Source: CAZAJT01 sp964485585
GTDB taxonomy: Bacteria; Patescibacteriota; Microgenomatia; UBA1406; GWC2-37-13
Reading direction: 5' to 3'
Length of the DNA: 22,530 nucleotides
Assembly (NCBI GenBank): GCA_964485585.1
Contig: CAZAJT010000012.1
Location: forward strand, 1 to 22,530
Shown one piece after another: positions 16,305-22,530 of the stretch; position 1 is the stretch's first letter; the number at the start of each line of letters is the position of its first letter. The position numbers and the translations under genes were made by a program. The notes under the pieces are model-generated. The model did no database searches and was not told where the DNA came from. It was given only the letters and a program-made list of their open reading frames with translations.

Positions 16305-17963
16305 ATGTATGGAAAAAAAAGAAGTATTCAGCAGATTATAGATAAAGACGGCCGTCTGACTTTTGAATCTGCATTGCCGAACTCGAAAAAATTCAGTATG
16401 GTTTTTAGTTGGGAAAGCGAGGACTTCGGAATTGATGGGCACATGCAGGTTTTCAAAAACAAAGAGCATGAAGGTGAATTCCTCAAAGCACAATTAAAAA
16501 GTAAAGGTGAGGCTAAGTATATCAATAAGAGACAGATTTTAAGCTATTCTCTTGATTTGGATTCGGCTTATTTTCTCATCAAGAAGGTCAAGGACCCTGC
16601 CGTTTTAATTGTTGTTGATAACAAAAGCAAACGAGTATTCTGGTATCCCATCCAAACAAGTGTAGATGCTAGAGTTGCCCTTGAGCAGAGACTTCTGGAA
16701 GACAATCAGGCGGAAAACCCATCTATCACCCTCCACATTGACGTTAAGAAGAACCTCTTGAGTCGTATGAAATACCAAGGTCTTTACGCCTATTTTGAGG
16801 AGGCAAAGATTCAGCTGGCTAGAGAGGCGCTTCTGAATCTAAAGACTGACAAAACTTTGAGTGCCGGTGTCAAACATATAAACGAGATTGAGAGAAAAAT
16901 GTATGAGTTGGAGGGCTTTGATTGGGCATTTCGGAAAGGGACTGTCCTTACTCCTGGGACGGTATTCTCAATTGAAACTTCTGATGGGAAAAGTATTGAT
17001 TACTTTCCAAATAGAAACTACAAGCCAGAACTCGCTCCTAGGATCAATTTGCGGACGAAGTTTTCTACAAAAACTAAGGATGGCATAGAAAAATACGAAG
17101 CATTTCGGAAAGCTGTACAGGATGGCAAGGGATCGGTTGACTTAAGTAGTGAGTATATAGATTCATTTGAAGTTGTTATTGGTACCCAGCTTGTTGATAG
17201 CAATAAAAGTGGTGGTAAAACAAGTGTCAGTATTGGTCAGTCTAAGAATAGACAGATTGTTTCGTTAAATAATGGAGAGAGTGAATTGGAGCATCGTGTC
17301 GATATATGGGCAGAAGATGGCGCTTTTATTATTCAGAGTGTTGACGGCCAACCTCTTAGCATTCGCCTCAGCCTTAAGATGGGTGAGGTGTCGGCAAAAT
17401 TCATTTTTGGTGTGAATCCAGACTTTATGGCGAACGCCTCTCAACATCTTCGAATGTTAGATTTTATACGCAACACAAAAGAGCTAGCCATCAGTGTTAC
17501 AGATCATGATGGTTTCAAGCACAAGCTTTTTGGAGGTAGCATCAATGTTCCTTCTCTAGTTACCGAAGATCAATATAGATTTGCTAAGGCACTTGCTGAA
17601 ATTGAGCAAACTAGTGGTACCCAGATTGCTTTTCCCTTACCTGACACTTTGACTAGAGATGACATAACAAATGTTTTTTGGGTTCACCGCATACTAACTC
17701 AAGGCAAGATCGTGCAAAAAATCACTTTATCCTTCACGCTTCAAAAGAGACCACCTGAGCATGTGGAGAAAGACAAATACATGAGTATGACTCAAACTCC
17801 GCCAGAAATTTATTTATTTGGTAGGCCGTACATAATGCCGGGTTTTACACAAACTATTGCAGGAAAAATTACGGAGTTAGAAACTCCTGAAGGAAAGGCT
17901 AAACCTAGCTATAAGCTTGAAATGGAGAAGGCTGAAATTTCTATTAAGAAAACCCTCGGCTAA
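16305..17963 (+). CDS. DUF4365 nuclease-like protein
   Basis: A 552-residue soluble protein. The first 150 residues match the DUF4365 pattern, a PD-(D/E)XK-like fold: an acidic DFGIDGHMQV (Asp40, Asp44), then EFLKAQLKSKG (Gln63, Lys65), then strands such as AYFLIKK and VLIVVDN. DUF4365 domains are frequent in defence islands and in fusions with sensor domains. Residues about 190-552 are beta-rich and unassigned; they could be a sensing or protein-contact domain. It starts 9 bp after the methyltransferase stop without a clear Shine-Dalgarno sequence. Its position in the operon suggests an accessory nuclease or a specificity partner of the upstream PLD-helicase and methyltransferase. Whether the active site is complete is uncertain, because the usual Glu between Asp44 and Gln63 is not obvious. 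Confidence 0.72.
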   Translation: MYGKKRSIQQIIDKDGRLTFESALPNSKKFSMVFSWESEDFGIDGHMQVFKNKEHEGEFLKAQLKSKGEAKYINKRQILSYSLDLDSAYFLIKKVKDPAVLIVVDNKSKRVFWYPIQTSVDARVALEQRLLEDNQAENPSITLHIDVKKNLLSRMKYQGLYAYFEEAKIQLAREALLNLKTDKTLSAGVKHINEIERKMYELEGFDWAFRKGTVLTPGTVFSIETSDGKSIDYFPNRNYKPELAPRINLRTKFSTKTKDGIEKYEAFRKAVQDGKGSVDLSSEYIDSFEVVIGTQLVDSNKSGGKTSVSIGQSKNRQIVSLNNGESELEHRVDIWAEDGAFIIQSVDGQPLSIRLSLKMGEVSAKFIFGVNPDFMANASQHLRMLDFIRNTKELAISVTDHDGFKHKLFGGSINVPSLVTEDQYRFAKALAEIEQTSGTQIAFPLPDTLTRDDITNVFWVHRILTQGKIVQKITLSFTLQKRPPEHVEKDKYMSMTQTPPEIYLFGRPYIMPGFTQTIAGKITELETPEGKAKPSYKLEMEKAEISIKKTLG

Positions 17964-18008
17964 AATATATATCACAATGCAACAAACTATTACTAAATTA
18001 AGACGTAT

Positions 18009-19520
18009 ATGATACTTTCAAAATCCGACTACATGCTTTTTCTTCGTCATCCAGCATGGTTGTGGCTGAAGAAATTTGATAAGTACCGACTACCTGAAAT
18101 TGACGAAAACACCCAAGCTATTTTTGATACAGGACATGAGTTTGAAAAGTATGCCGAAAAGCTTTTCCCAGAGGGTGTGAGCCTGGGATTTAATAACTAC
18201 GATGAGTACAACACCTTAACTAAAAGAACGAGGGATATATTGGATGGTGGTGCTAAGACTATTTTTCAGGGCAGATTTGAGGTAGAGGGGCTAACCTGTA
18301 TTGTGGATGTATTGGATCGAGTCGGTGATGGAATATATGATCTGATTGAGATTAAATCCAGCACCAAGGTTAAACCAGAGCATGAATACGATCTGGCCTT
18401 TCAATTACTAGTACTCCATAAGGCGGGTTTTAAGATAAATAACATTGCCGTCATTCACCTTAACAAAGAATATGTCAGGGAAGGTGCCATCGATCCAAAA
18501 GCTATCACAGAAAAAACTGATGTCACTGGGGCTGTTAAATTATTGGCTGGTATTACGGAATCTCAAATTAATAAAGCTAAGCAGGTGTTGTTCTTGAGAG
18601 CAATTCCAGACATCTCCCCAAGATTTACTAATCAACTAGAAGTAGTTGGAACTTCTTGGTTTGAAGATTGGATGGGGATTTATTTTAACTTAAAGCCGAA
18701 TTTGGATTCTTACAGCATTTATCACTTAAGCTATCCATCTCCCAAACAAATTGGAGAACTTGAGGATAAAGGTGTTAGTTTGATAAGTGATGTTCCCGAT
18801 GAGTTAGCCTTGCGACCTAAACAATTAGCCCAAATCCAAACCAGCAGAAGCAATCAAAGAGTGATCAACAAAGACAAAATTAAGGGGTTTCTGGAGAGTT
18901 TTACGTATCCATTGTACTTTTTTGATTATGAAACTTTATCTTCGGCCATTCCCTACTTTAATGGCGGTAGTCCATACCAAGATTATCCTTTCCAGTATTC
19001 TCTCCATGTACAAGACTCTCCTGAAGCTGAAGTTAGGCATCTAGAGTACTTGCACACTAAGGCTACCAACCCTATGTTAGGGTTACTGGAACAGCTTAGA
19101 GCCGATATTGGCGACTCAGGGACTATCCTAACCTGGAACATGAGTTATGAAAAAGGTTGTAATCAAAGGATGGCGAAGTTTTATTCTGAGTACACAGAAT
19201 TCTTAGAGGCAGTGAATGAACGAGTTGATGATTTAATGATTCCTTTTGCCAAGATGTGGTTTGTGGACAAGGATTTTTTTGGTAGTGCTTCCGTCAAGAA
19301 GGTGTTACCCGCTTTAATACCTGAGTTAACATACAAAGACCTAGAAGTGTCCGATGGGTTATTAGCTCGTCGAGTGTGGACAGAAACAATCCTTATGAGC
19401 AAGAATCCAGAACAGAAAGAAAAGATTCTATCGGATCTAAGTACCTACTGCACTCTCGACACGCTTGCTATGGTTAGGATATTGGAAGTATTAAGGAAAA
19501 TTGTTTATGAGCAATCGTGA
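18009..19520 (+). CDS. DUF2779 protein: Cas4/RecB-like nuclease plus DEDD-type exonuclease
   Basis: A 503-residue protein with two nuclease-like halves. Residues about 1-200 have the RecB/Cas4 layout: the GHEFEKYAEKLF helix with His43, CIVDVLDRV with Asp100, LIEIKSST with Glu114 and Lys116, and Gln132 in a following helix. The cysteine cluster that holds Cas4's iron-sulphur centre is absent. Residues about 300-500 are the DUF2779 domain, which reads as an RNase H-fold DEDD exonuclease: FFDYET (Asp306, Glu308), ILTWNMSYEK (about 373-382) and YCTLDTLAMV with Asp484. This pairing is typical of DUF2779 proteins, whose function is unproven. The likely role is processing DNA ends within the operon's defence function. 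The gene is 45 bp after the previous stop, and its end overlaps the 31-residue ORF by 14 bases. Confidence 0.8.
   Translation: MILSKSDYMLFLRHPAWLWLKKFDKYRLPEIDENTQAIFDTGHEFEKYAEKLFPEGVSLGFNNYDEYNTLTKRTRDILDGGAKTIFQGRFEVEGLTCIVDVLDRVGDGIYDLIEIKSSTKVKPEHEYDLAFQLLVLHKAGFKINNIAVIHLNKEYVREGAIDPKAITEKTDVTGAVKLLAGITESQINKAKQVLFLRAIPDISPRFTNQLEVVGTSWFEDWMGIYFNLKPNLDSYSIYHLSYPSPKQIGELEDKGVSLISDVPDELALRPKQLAQIQTSRSNQRVINKDKIKGFLESFTYPLYFFDYETLSSAIPYFNGGSPYQDYPFQYSLHVQDSPEAEVRHLEYLHTKATNPMLGLLEQLRADIGDSGTILTWNMSYEKGCNQRMAKFYSEYTEFLEAVNERVDDLMIPFAKMWFVDKDFFGSASVKKVLPALIPELTYKDLEVSDGLLARRVWTETILMSKNPEQKEKILSDLSTYCTLDTLAMVRILEVLRKIVYEQS
19493..19497 (+). promoter_or_regulatory. Shine-Dalgarno site of the 31-residue ORF
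   Basis: AAGGA lies nine bases before the ATG at 19507, inside the end of the DUF2779 gene. Good ribosome sites are scarce in this array, so its presence supports translation of the short ORF. Confidence 0.45.
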
Positions 19521-19602
19521 TGGTTTAAAGTCAAAACTTGAAGATCTGGAAGATGTAACTTCCGATGAAGAGCAAAATCAAATTGAAAAATCAAATAAAT
19601 GA
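19507..19602 (+). CDS. Putative 31-residue acidic protein
   Basis: A short ORF of 31 codons that overlaps the DUF2779 gene by 14 bases and shares an ATGA stop/start overlap with the protease gene. An AAGGA lies nine bases before its ATG. The product is polar and acidic (nine Asp/Glu, five Lys/Arg), with a likely short helix LKSKLEDLEDV and no hydrophobic segment. It resembles no family I know. It may be a real small subunit. Alternatively its main job may be to deliver ribosomes to the protease ATG, which has no Shine-Dalgarno sequence of its own. It could also be a chance ORF filling an 80-base spacer. Confidence 0.45.
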   Translation: MSNRDGLKSKLEDLEDVTSDEEQNQIEKSNK

Positions 19603-20690
19603 AATTTATTACAGTATTTATCAGGCTTTTTATTCTCCTCGCTTTGTTTTTCGGCTTAATCTACACAAATAAACAACTCAGTGAAATCAATGGACGCCTA
19701 GAAAAAGTTGAAATGAAGCTTGGTGGTGCGGAAAAGATTGATTGTAAGGAAAAAGACTCTATTGAAAAAATCCGTCAATCTGTTGTTCGAATTATTGGTG
19801 GTGAAGCTGAAGGATCTGGGTTTGCCATTAAATCAGGTGGGTTAATTCTAACCAATTTCCATGTTATCGAATTTGAACCAACACCAAAAGTTGTTTTACC
19901 TGACAATTCCTTTGAAACGGCCGAAGTCTTGATGGCTGATAAAAATGCCGACCTTGCCATTATCAAGATTGGTAAAGAGTTGCCTGTTATTTCTTGGGGA
20001 GAGCCAACCGAACTAGACCCTGCTGAAGAGTTGCTCGCTATTGGTTATCCGTTAGGCGGTCAACTCAGTGGAGAAGCATCGGTTAATAAAGGTTCTCTAT
20101 CCGGCCGAAGAAGATCTAAAGACGTTGGCATTGAGTATCTTCAGACTGATACAACCCTTAACCCTGGAGTGAGTGGTGGCCCAATGATCAATATCTGCGG
20201 CGAAGTAGTTGGCATAAACACCGCTGGTTTGTCCGGATTAGGACTGGGAATATCGGCTGACTCTATTAAACAAAAATGGCTTGAAATGGCGACCTCAGAT
20301 GATCCTTTGGCTGATGTACAGAAGATCGACTTTAAGCCCGATGAAAGCCCCTTAGAAGCGGTCAGAGCGTTCTATAATTACCTCAAGGCACGCAAGTTGG
20401 AGAAGGCGTTTGACTTACTGTCAGACAATTTCAGGAAGGGCTACGATTTCGACTATTGGAAACAGGGTTATGAGCCACTATTGGACACTAGTGTTATAAA
20501 AATTGAGAGTGATCCCAAAGTTGAAAATCGAGTAATCATCAAACTCTCTACTAAGGACTTTGTTGACGAGGAGATTGTTTATAAATACTTTGAGGGGTAT
20601 TGGGATGTCAAAGAAATAGATGGCCGGTGGTTGCTTTGGGATCCAGAAATAAAAGAGGTTGACCCAGACTTCCTTTGGTTTTATGAATAG
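19599..20690 (+). CDS. Membrane-anchored trypsin-like serine protease (S1C/HtrA type)
   Basis: A 363-residue protease. A hydrophobic N-terminal segment (about 5-23) acts as a membrane anchor or signal and is followed by a short coiled coil (about 25-45). The chymotrypsin-fold domain (about 55-230) shows the full triad: His88 in LTNFHVI, Asp118 in NADLAII and Ser192 in NPGVSGGPM. The common GNSGGP reads GVSGGP here. HtrA-type PDZ domains are absent. Instead, residues about 243-363 form a small alpha-beta domain, beginning SPLEAVRAFYNYLKARKLEKAF, that resembles NTF2-like/DUF4878 folds. By topology the protease would face outside, which fits quality control or surface processing; cytoplasmic trypsin-like proteases in defence operons usually lack an anchor. 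It may be operon cargo or an exported effector. Its start overlaps the stop of the 31-residue ORF. Confidence 0.85.
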   Translation: MKFITVFIRLFILLALFFGLIYTNKQLSEINGRLEKVEMKLGGAEKIDCKEKDSIEKIRQSVVRIIGGEAEGSGFAIKSGGLILTNFHVIEFEPTPKVVLPDNSFETAEVLMADKNADLAIIKIGKELPVISWGEPTELDPAEELLAIGYPLGGQLSGEASVNKGSLSGRRRSKDVGIEYLQTDTTLNPGVSGGPMINICGEVVGINTAGLSGLGLGISADSIKQKWLEMATSDDPLADVQKIDFKPDESPLEAVRAFYNYLKARKLEKAFDLLSDNFRKGYDFDYWKQGYEPLLDTSVIKIESDPKVENRVIIKLSTKDFVDEEIVYKYFEGYWDVKEIDGRWLLWDPEIKEVDPDFLWFYE

Positions 20691-20704
20691 CAGAATTAAT
20701 CATT

Positions 20705-21217
20705 ATGAACAATAAAATTAAAGACTCTCACGAAGAGGCGTCAACTATTCGCTTCCTCACTCTTTATAACAATTTAAATAAGACCGATCTTTCTTTTTTG
20801 AGACTTGGTGATCCCAACAAAAAAGAACCTGATGGTATCTGCAGTAATGACATAGCAGTCGAGTTAGTGGGTGCTTACGACAATTCTTACCAAGCTCGCA
20901 AGATATGGGGCGTCGCTCGTGGAAAAGATAGTCATGCCAAACCAGAGCTTCAGCTTTTAACCTTCGAAAATTTAACACTAGAGATAGCTACAAAACTAGA
21001 AAAGTTAAACAATGGAAATTATGATGGTTTTACAGGTAAAATTGTTTTGCTTTGCAATCTTCATAGTCCATTGCTTACTGATTCAGATGTTGATACTTTT
21101 ATGAATAAATATATTCCCTTTAAAATAGATCATTACTTTGATCGTTTCTTTGAGGAAATATGGATTACTTGGAAGTCCGAGAATAGCGGTAATTGGAACA
21201 TTAGGAAACTTGAGTAA
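20705..21217 (+). CDS. Unknown 170-residue protein, possibly PD-(D/E)XK-like
   Basis: A soluble protein I do not recognise. It begins with a polar helix (HEEASTIRFLTLYNNL), followed by KKEPDGICSNDIAVELV. Here Glu41-Pro42-Asp43 and Glu53 are spaced roughly like the core of a degenerate PD-(D/E)XK nuclease of the type that recognises or cuts DNA, though the expected Lys is missing. Later segments, GKIVLLCNLH and HYFDRFFEEIWITW, look like a core strand and an amphipathic helix ending in a strand. It has no membrane segment or cysteine pairs. It follows the protease gene by 14 bp and precedes the zinc-ribbon gene by 26 bp, so it is probably in the same transcript. The nuclease idea is weak; a plain hypothetical protein is the safe label. 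Confidence 0.65.
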   Translation: MNNKIKDSHEEASTIRFLTLYNNLNKTDLSFLRLGDPNKKEPDGICSNDIAVELVGAYDNSYQARKIWGVARGKDSHAKPELQLLTFENLTLEIATKLEKLNNGNYDGFTGKIVLLCNLHSPLLTDSDVDTFMNKYIPFKIDHYFDRFFEEIWITWKSENSGNWNIRKLE

Positions 21218-21243
21218 TACACTAAATATGGACTTAAAAACAC

Positions 21244-22332
21244 ATGTACAGATATCTCAAGGCTCATTCGTATTACGAAGATCTTTATGACCTTCACACC
21301 ATCGAAGAATGTCTCGATTGGTATTGGCGCCTGCGCAAGGGCATGGAGCAACATCGGGGGGAATTAAAAACTAAAGAGCCAGAGACCAACTTTGATAATG
21401 AAGTCCACAAGTGCTGTAGCTACTTTGTTAACACTCTCAAAATTCAACGCTATCGCCATAAAAAAGATACCATAGCCGAGTGGATGGAAGCGGATCGTGT
21501 TCGACAAGAGAAACTCGACAATGCGAAGCCTCCTGAAAATGTCCTATGTGATAAGTGCCACTCTTCTACAAAGGTTATGGAGAAGACTCTGCACGATGCT
21601 TATGACAAAGCGCCCCGAGTCTCCTTTATGTTTGAGTGCTTGAAGTGCAAAAAACGCCAGATCTTCTATGAAGATGGCTCTCCTTGGGATTATGAAAAGC
21701 CCAAATGTAAAAAGTGTCAGGTTGAACTCCAGACTAAGTATAAGAAAAAGGGCGAGACATTAACCATTACTACTTTCTGTCCCAACTGTGATTTTAAAGA
21801 GGTGGATGTATTCGACTCCAAAAAGAGACGTGAGGAACAACAAAAAGAAGAAGAACGTAAACAAAAATTATTTCAGGAGTGTCGTGAGGACTTCTGCCTT
21901 AATGATGAAGAGGGACCCAAGGCAGTTGCCAACTTGGATGGCATAGCAGCTCTGGTAAAAGAATGGAAAGAACAAGAGAAAAAAGAAAAAGACCCTATTT
22001 ATCAGAAGGTCAAACAGTTAAAACAGGTCAAGCTAAATCAACTTAAAGAGCTTGTTACTAAATCAATAGCCAAGGAAGGGTACATTGATCTGGAGTTTGG
22101 GAAGCCAGAGATGGGTAAATACGTTATTATTGACTTTACTGCCACTGATAGTAAGGATGACCGGAAGGAGTATGACAGCACCAACACTCTAAAGAAACTT
22201 ATTAAGGCTGCACTGGAAGACACCAATTGGCGACTCATGAGTGAAGGGATCCACAACCGACTTGGCATCGTCTCTGGAAGGCTCAAGGCTTATGAGCGAG
22301 AAGAAGAGCTCATGGAGCTTGTTAAACTTTAG
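21244..22332 (+). CDS. Unknown protein with four CxxC zinc-ribbon motifs
   Basis: A 362-residue soluble protein not assigned to a known family. Four CxxC pairs occur in order: CDKC (102-105), CLKC (132-135), CKKC (155-158) and CPNC (179-182). This is enough for two zinc ribbons of the kind that bind nucleic acid or protein. They are followed by a highly charged coiled coil (KKRREEQQKEEERKQK, about 193-208), a further Lys/Glu-rich helix (about 237-265) and a C-terminal alpha-beta segment of about 100 residues. The N-terminal 90 residues are helical and aromatic-rich. It is the last gene of the plus-strand array, beginning 26 bp after its neighbour, and its stop is 7 bp from a convergent gene. 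A role as a DNA- or RNA-binding adaptor is possible but unproven. Confidence 0.72.
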   Translation: MYRYLKAHSYYEDLYDLHTIEECLDWYWRLRKGMEQHRGELKTKEPETNFDNEVHKCCSYFVNTLKIQRYRHKKDTIAEWMEADRVRQEKLDNAKPPENVLCDKCHSSTKVMEKTLHDAYDKAPRVSFMFECLKCKKRQIFYEDGSPWDYEKPKCKKCQVELQTKYKKKGETLTITTFCPNCDFKEVDVFDSKKRREEQQKEEERKQKLFQECREDFCLNDEEGPKAVANLDGIAALVKEWKEQEKKEKDPIYQKVKQLKQVKLNQLKELVTKSIAKEGYIDLEFGKPEMGKYVIIDFTATDSKDDRKEYDSTNTLKKLIKAALEDTNWRLMSEGIHNRLGIVSGRLKAYEREEELMELVKL

Positions 22333-22339
22333 GGTGATT

Positions 22340-22530
22340 TTAGTGGAAGCTTATTGTGGACAGTATCTTCTCTGTAATTGCGATATTTTCCTCTGTGGGT
22401 GGCCATGTCGAGAAAGAGAGGGGTTTTCCGTCTTTAATGACAAGGACTTGGTATCTGGTCTTAGGGCCGACAACCAGCCCTTCAAAGCCCACGTAATCGC
22501 CTACGGTGGCTTCTTTGATGGTGTCTGGGT
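22340..22530 (-). CDS. C-terminal fragment of a minus-strand protein, cut by the window edge
   Basis: A minus-strand reading frame enters from the right edge and runs for 62 codons to a TAA at 22342-22340. The visible tail has beta-strand character (ATVGDYVGFEGLVVGPKT, RYQVLVIKDGK) and ends in FSTWPPTEENIAITEKILST plus ISFH. Tails of the form ILSTF-K-F are common in short lipoproteins of CPR bacteria, so this is probably an exported protein, but the N-terminus needed to prove it is outside the window. It converges on the zinc-ribbon gene and so ends the plus-strand array. Confidence 0.7.
   Translation of the reverse strand, partial: PDTIKEATVGDYVGFEGLVVGPKTRYQVLVIKDGKPLSFSTWPPTEENIAITEKILSTISFH

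Noticed and set aside
17977..18012. 11-codon ORF whose TGA overlaps the DUF2779 ATG
   Set aside because: It is too short, has no Shine-Dalgarno sequence, and such overlaps arise easily in AT-rich spacers.
9641..19602. Alternative genetic code with TGA as an amino acid
   Set aside because: TGA serves as the natural stop at 13137, 19520 and 19602, the first and last in ATGA overlaps. No in-frame TGA needs to be read through.
1..22530. CRISPR array, tRNA, rRNA or insertion sequence
   Set aside because: Non-coding gaps are at most about 200 bp and show no regular repeats, cloverleaf or terminal inverted repeats. The RecB/Cas4-like domain at 18009 belongs to a DUF2779 protein without the Cas4 cysteines.

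Overview
The window looks like a stretch of a small-genome, AT-rich bacterial chromosome, most likely from the Candidate Phyla Radiation (Patescibacteria, perhaps a Microgenomates-type lineage). This is an inference. The hints are a membrane signal peptidase fused to a CAP domain, a partial C-terminal tail ending in ILSTISFH (similar ILSTF-type tails are common in CPR lipoproteins), tight gene packing, mostly absent Shine-Dalgarno sequences, and a 10-N scaffold gap typical of metagenome assembly. There is no ribosomal or other marker gene to settle the phylum. Several genes end in TGA (for example at 13137, 19520 and 19602), so the TGA=Gly code of Gracilibacteria/Absconditabacteria is excluded.

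Layout. (1) 1-2717 is ordinary cell biology: a SAM methyltransferase on the plus strand converging on a signal peptidase I/CAP fusion on the minus strand. (2) 2734-7522 is a two-gene, defence-like unit: a small protein with a PD-(D/E)XK-type motif, then a 1403-residue NACHT/STAND ATPase with helical repeats and a C-terminal PD-(D/E)XK-like nuclease. (3) 7529-9436 holds a lone phage portal gene on the minus strand, tail-to-tail with the NACHT gene and 6 bp away, with no other phage structural gene in view. (4) 9641-22332 is one long plus-strand array of ten closely packed genes: a small HTH protein; a PLD-nuclease/SNF2-helicase fusion; an Eco57I-type N6-adenine DNA methyltransferase carrying the N gap; a DUF4365 nuclease-like protein; a DUF2779 protein combining a Cas4/RecB-like nuclease with a DEDD-type exonuclease domain; a previously unlisted 31-residue ORF overlapping both its neighbours; a membrane-anchored trypsin-like protease; a 170-residue unknown; and a protein with four CxxC motifs. 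(5) A cut-off minus-strand gene fills the right edge.

How it may work together (inference). Regions 2-4 form a defence island. The 9641-16295 core reads as a restriction-modification-like module: the methyltransferase would mark self DNA, and the PLD-SNF2 protein would translocate on and cut unmarked DNA. The downstream nuclease-like proteins, protease and zinc-ribbon protein are candidate accessory effectors or sensors, or separate cargo. The set matches no complete system I know: it lacks the DISARM proteins DrmA/DrmB and the BREX proteins PglZ/BrxC. The NACHT-nuclease next to a phage portal gene is striking because Avs4, a known antiviral STAND protein, is triggered by phage portals. No RNA gene, CRISPR array, transposase or integrase was seen.
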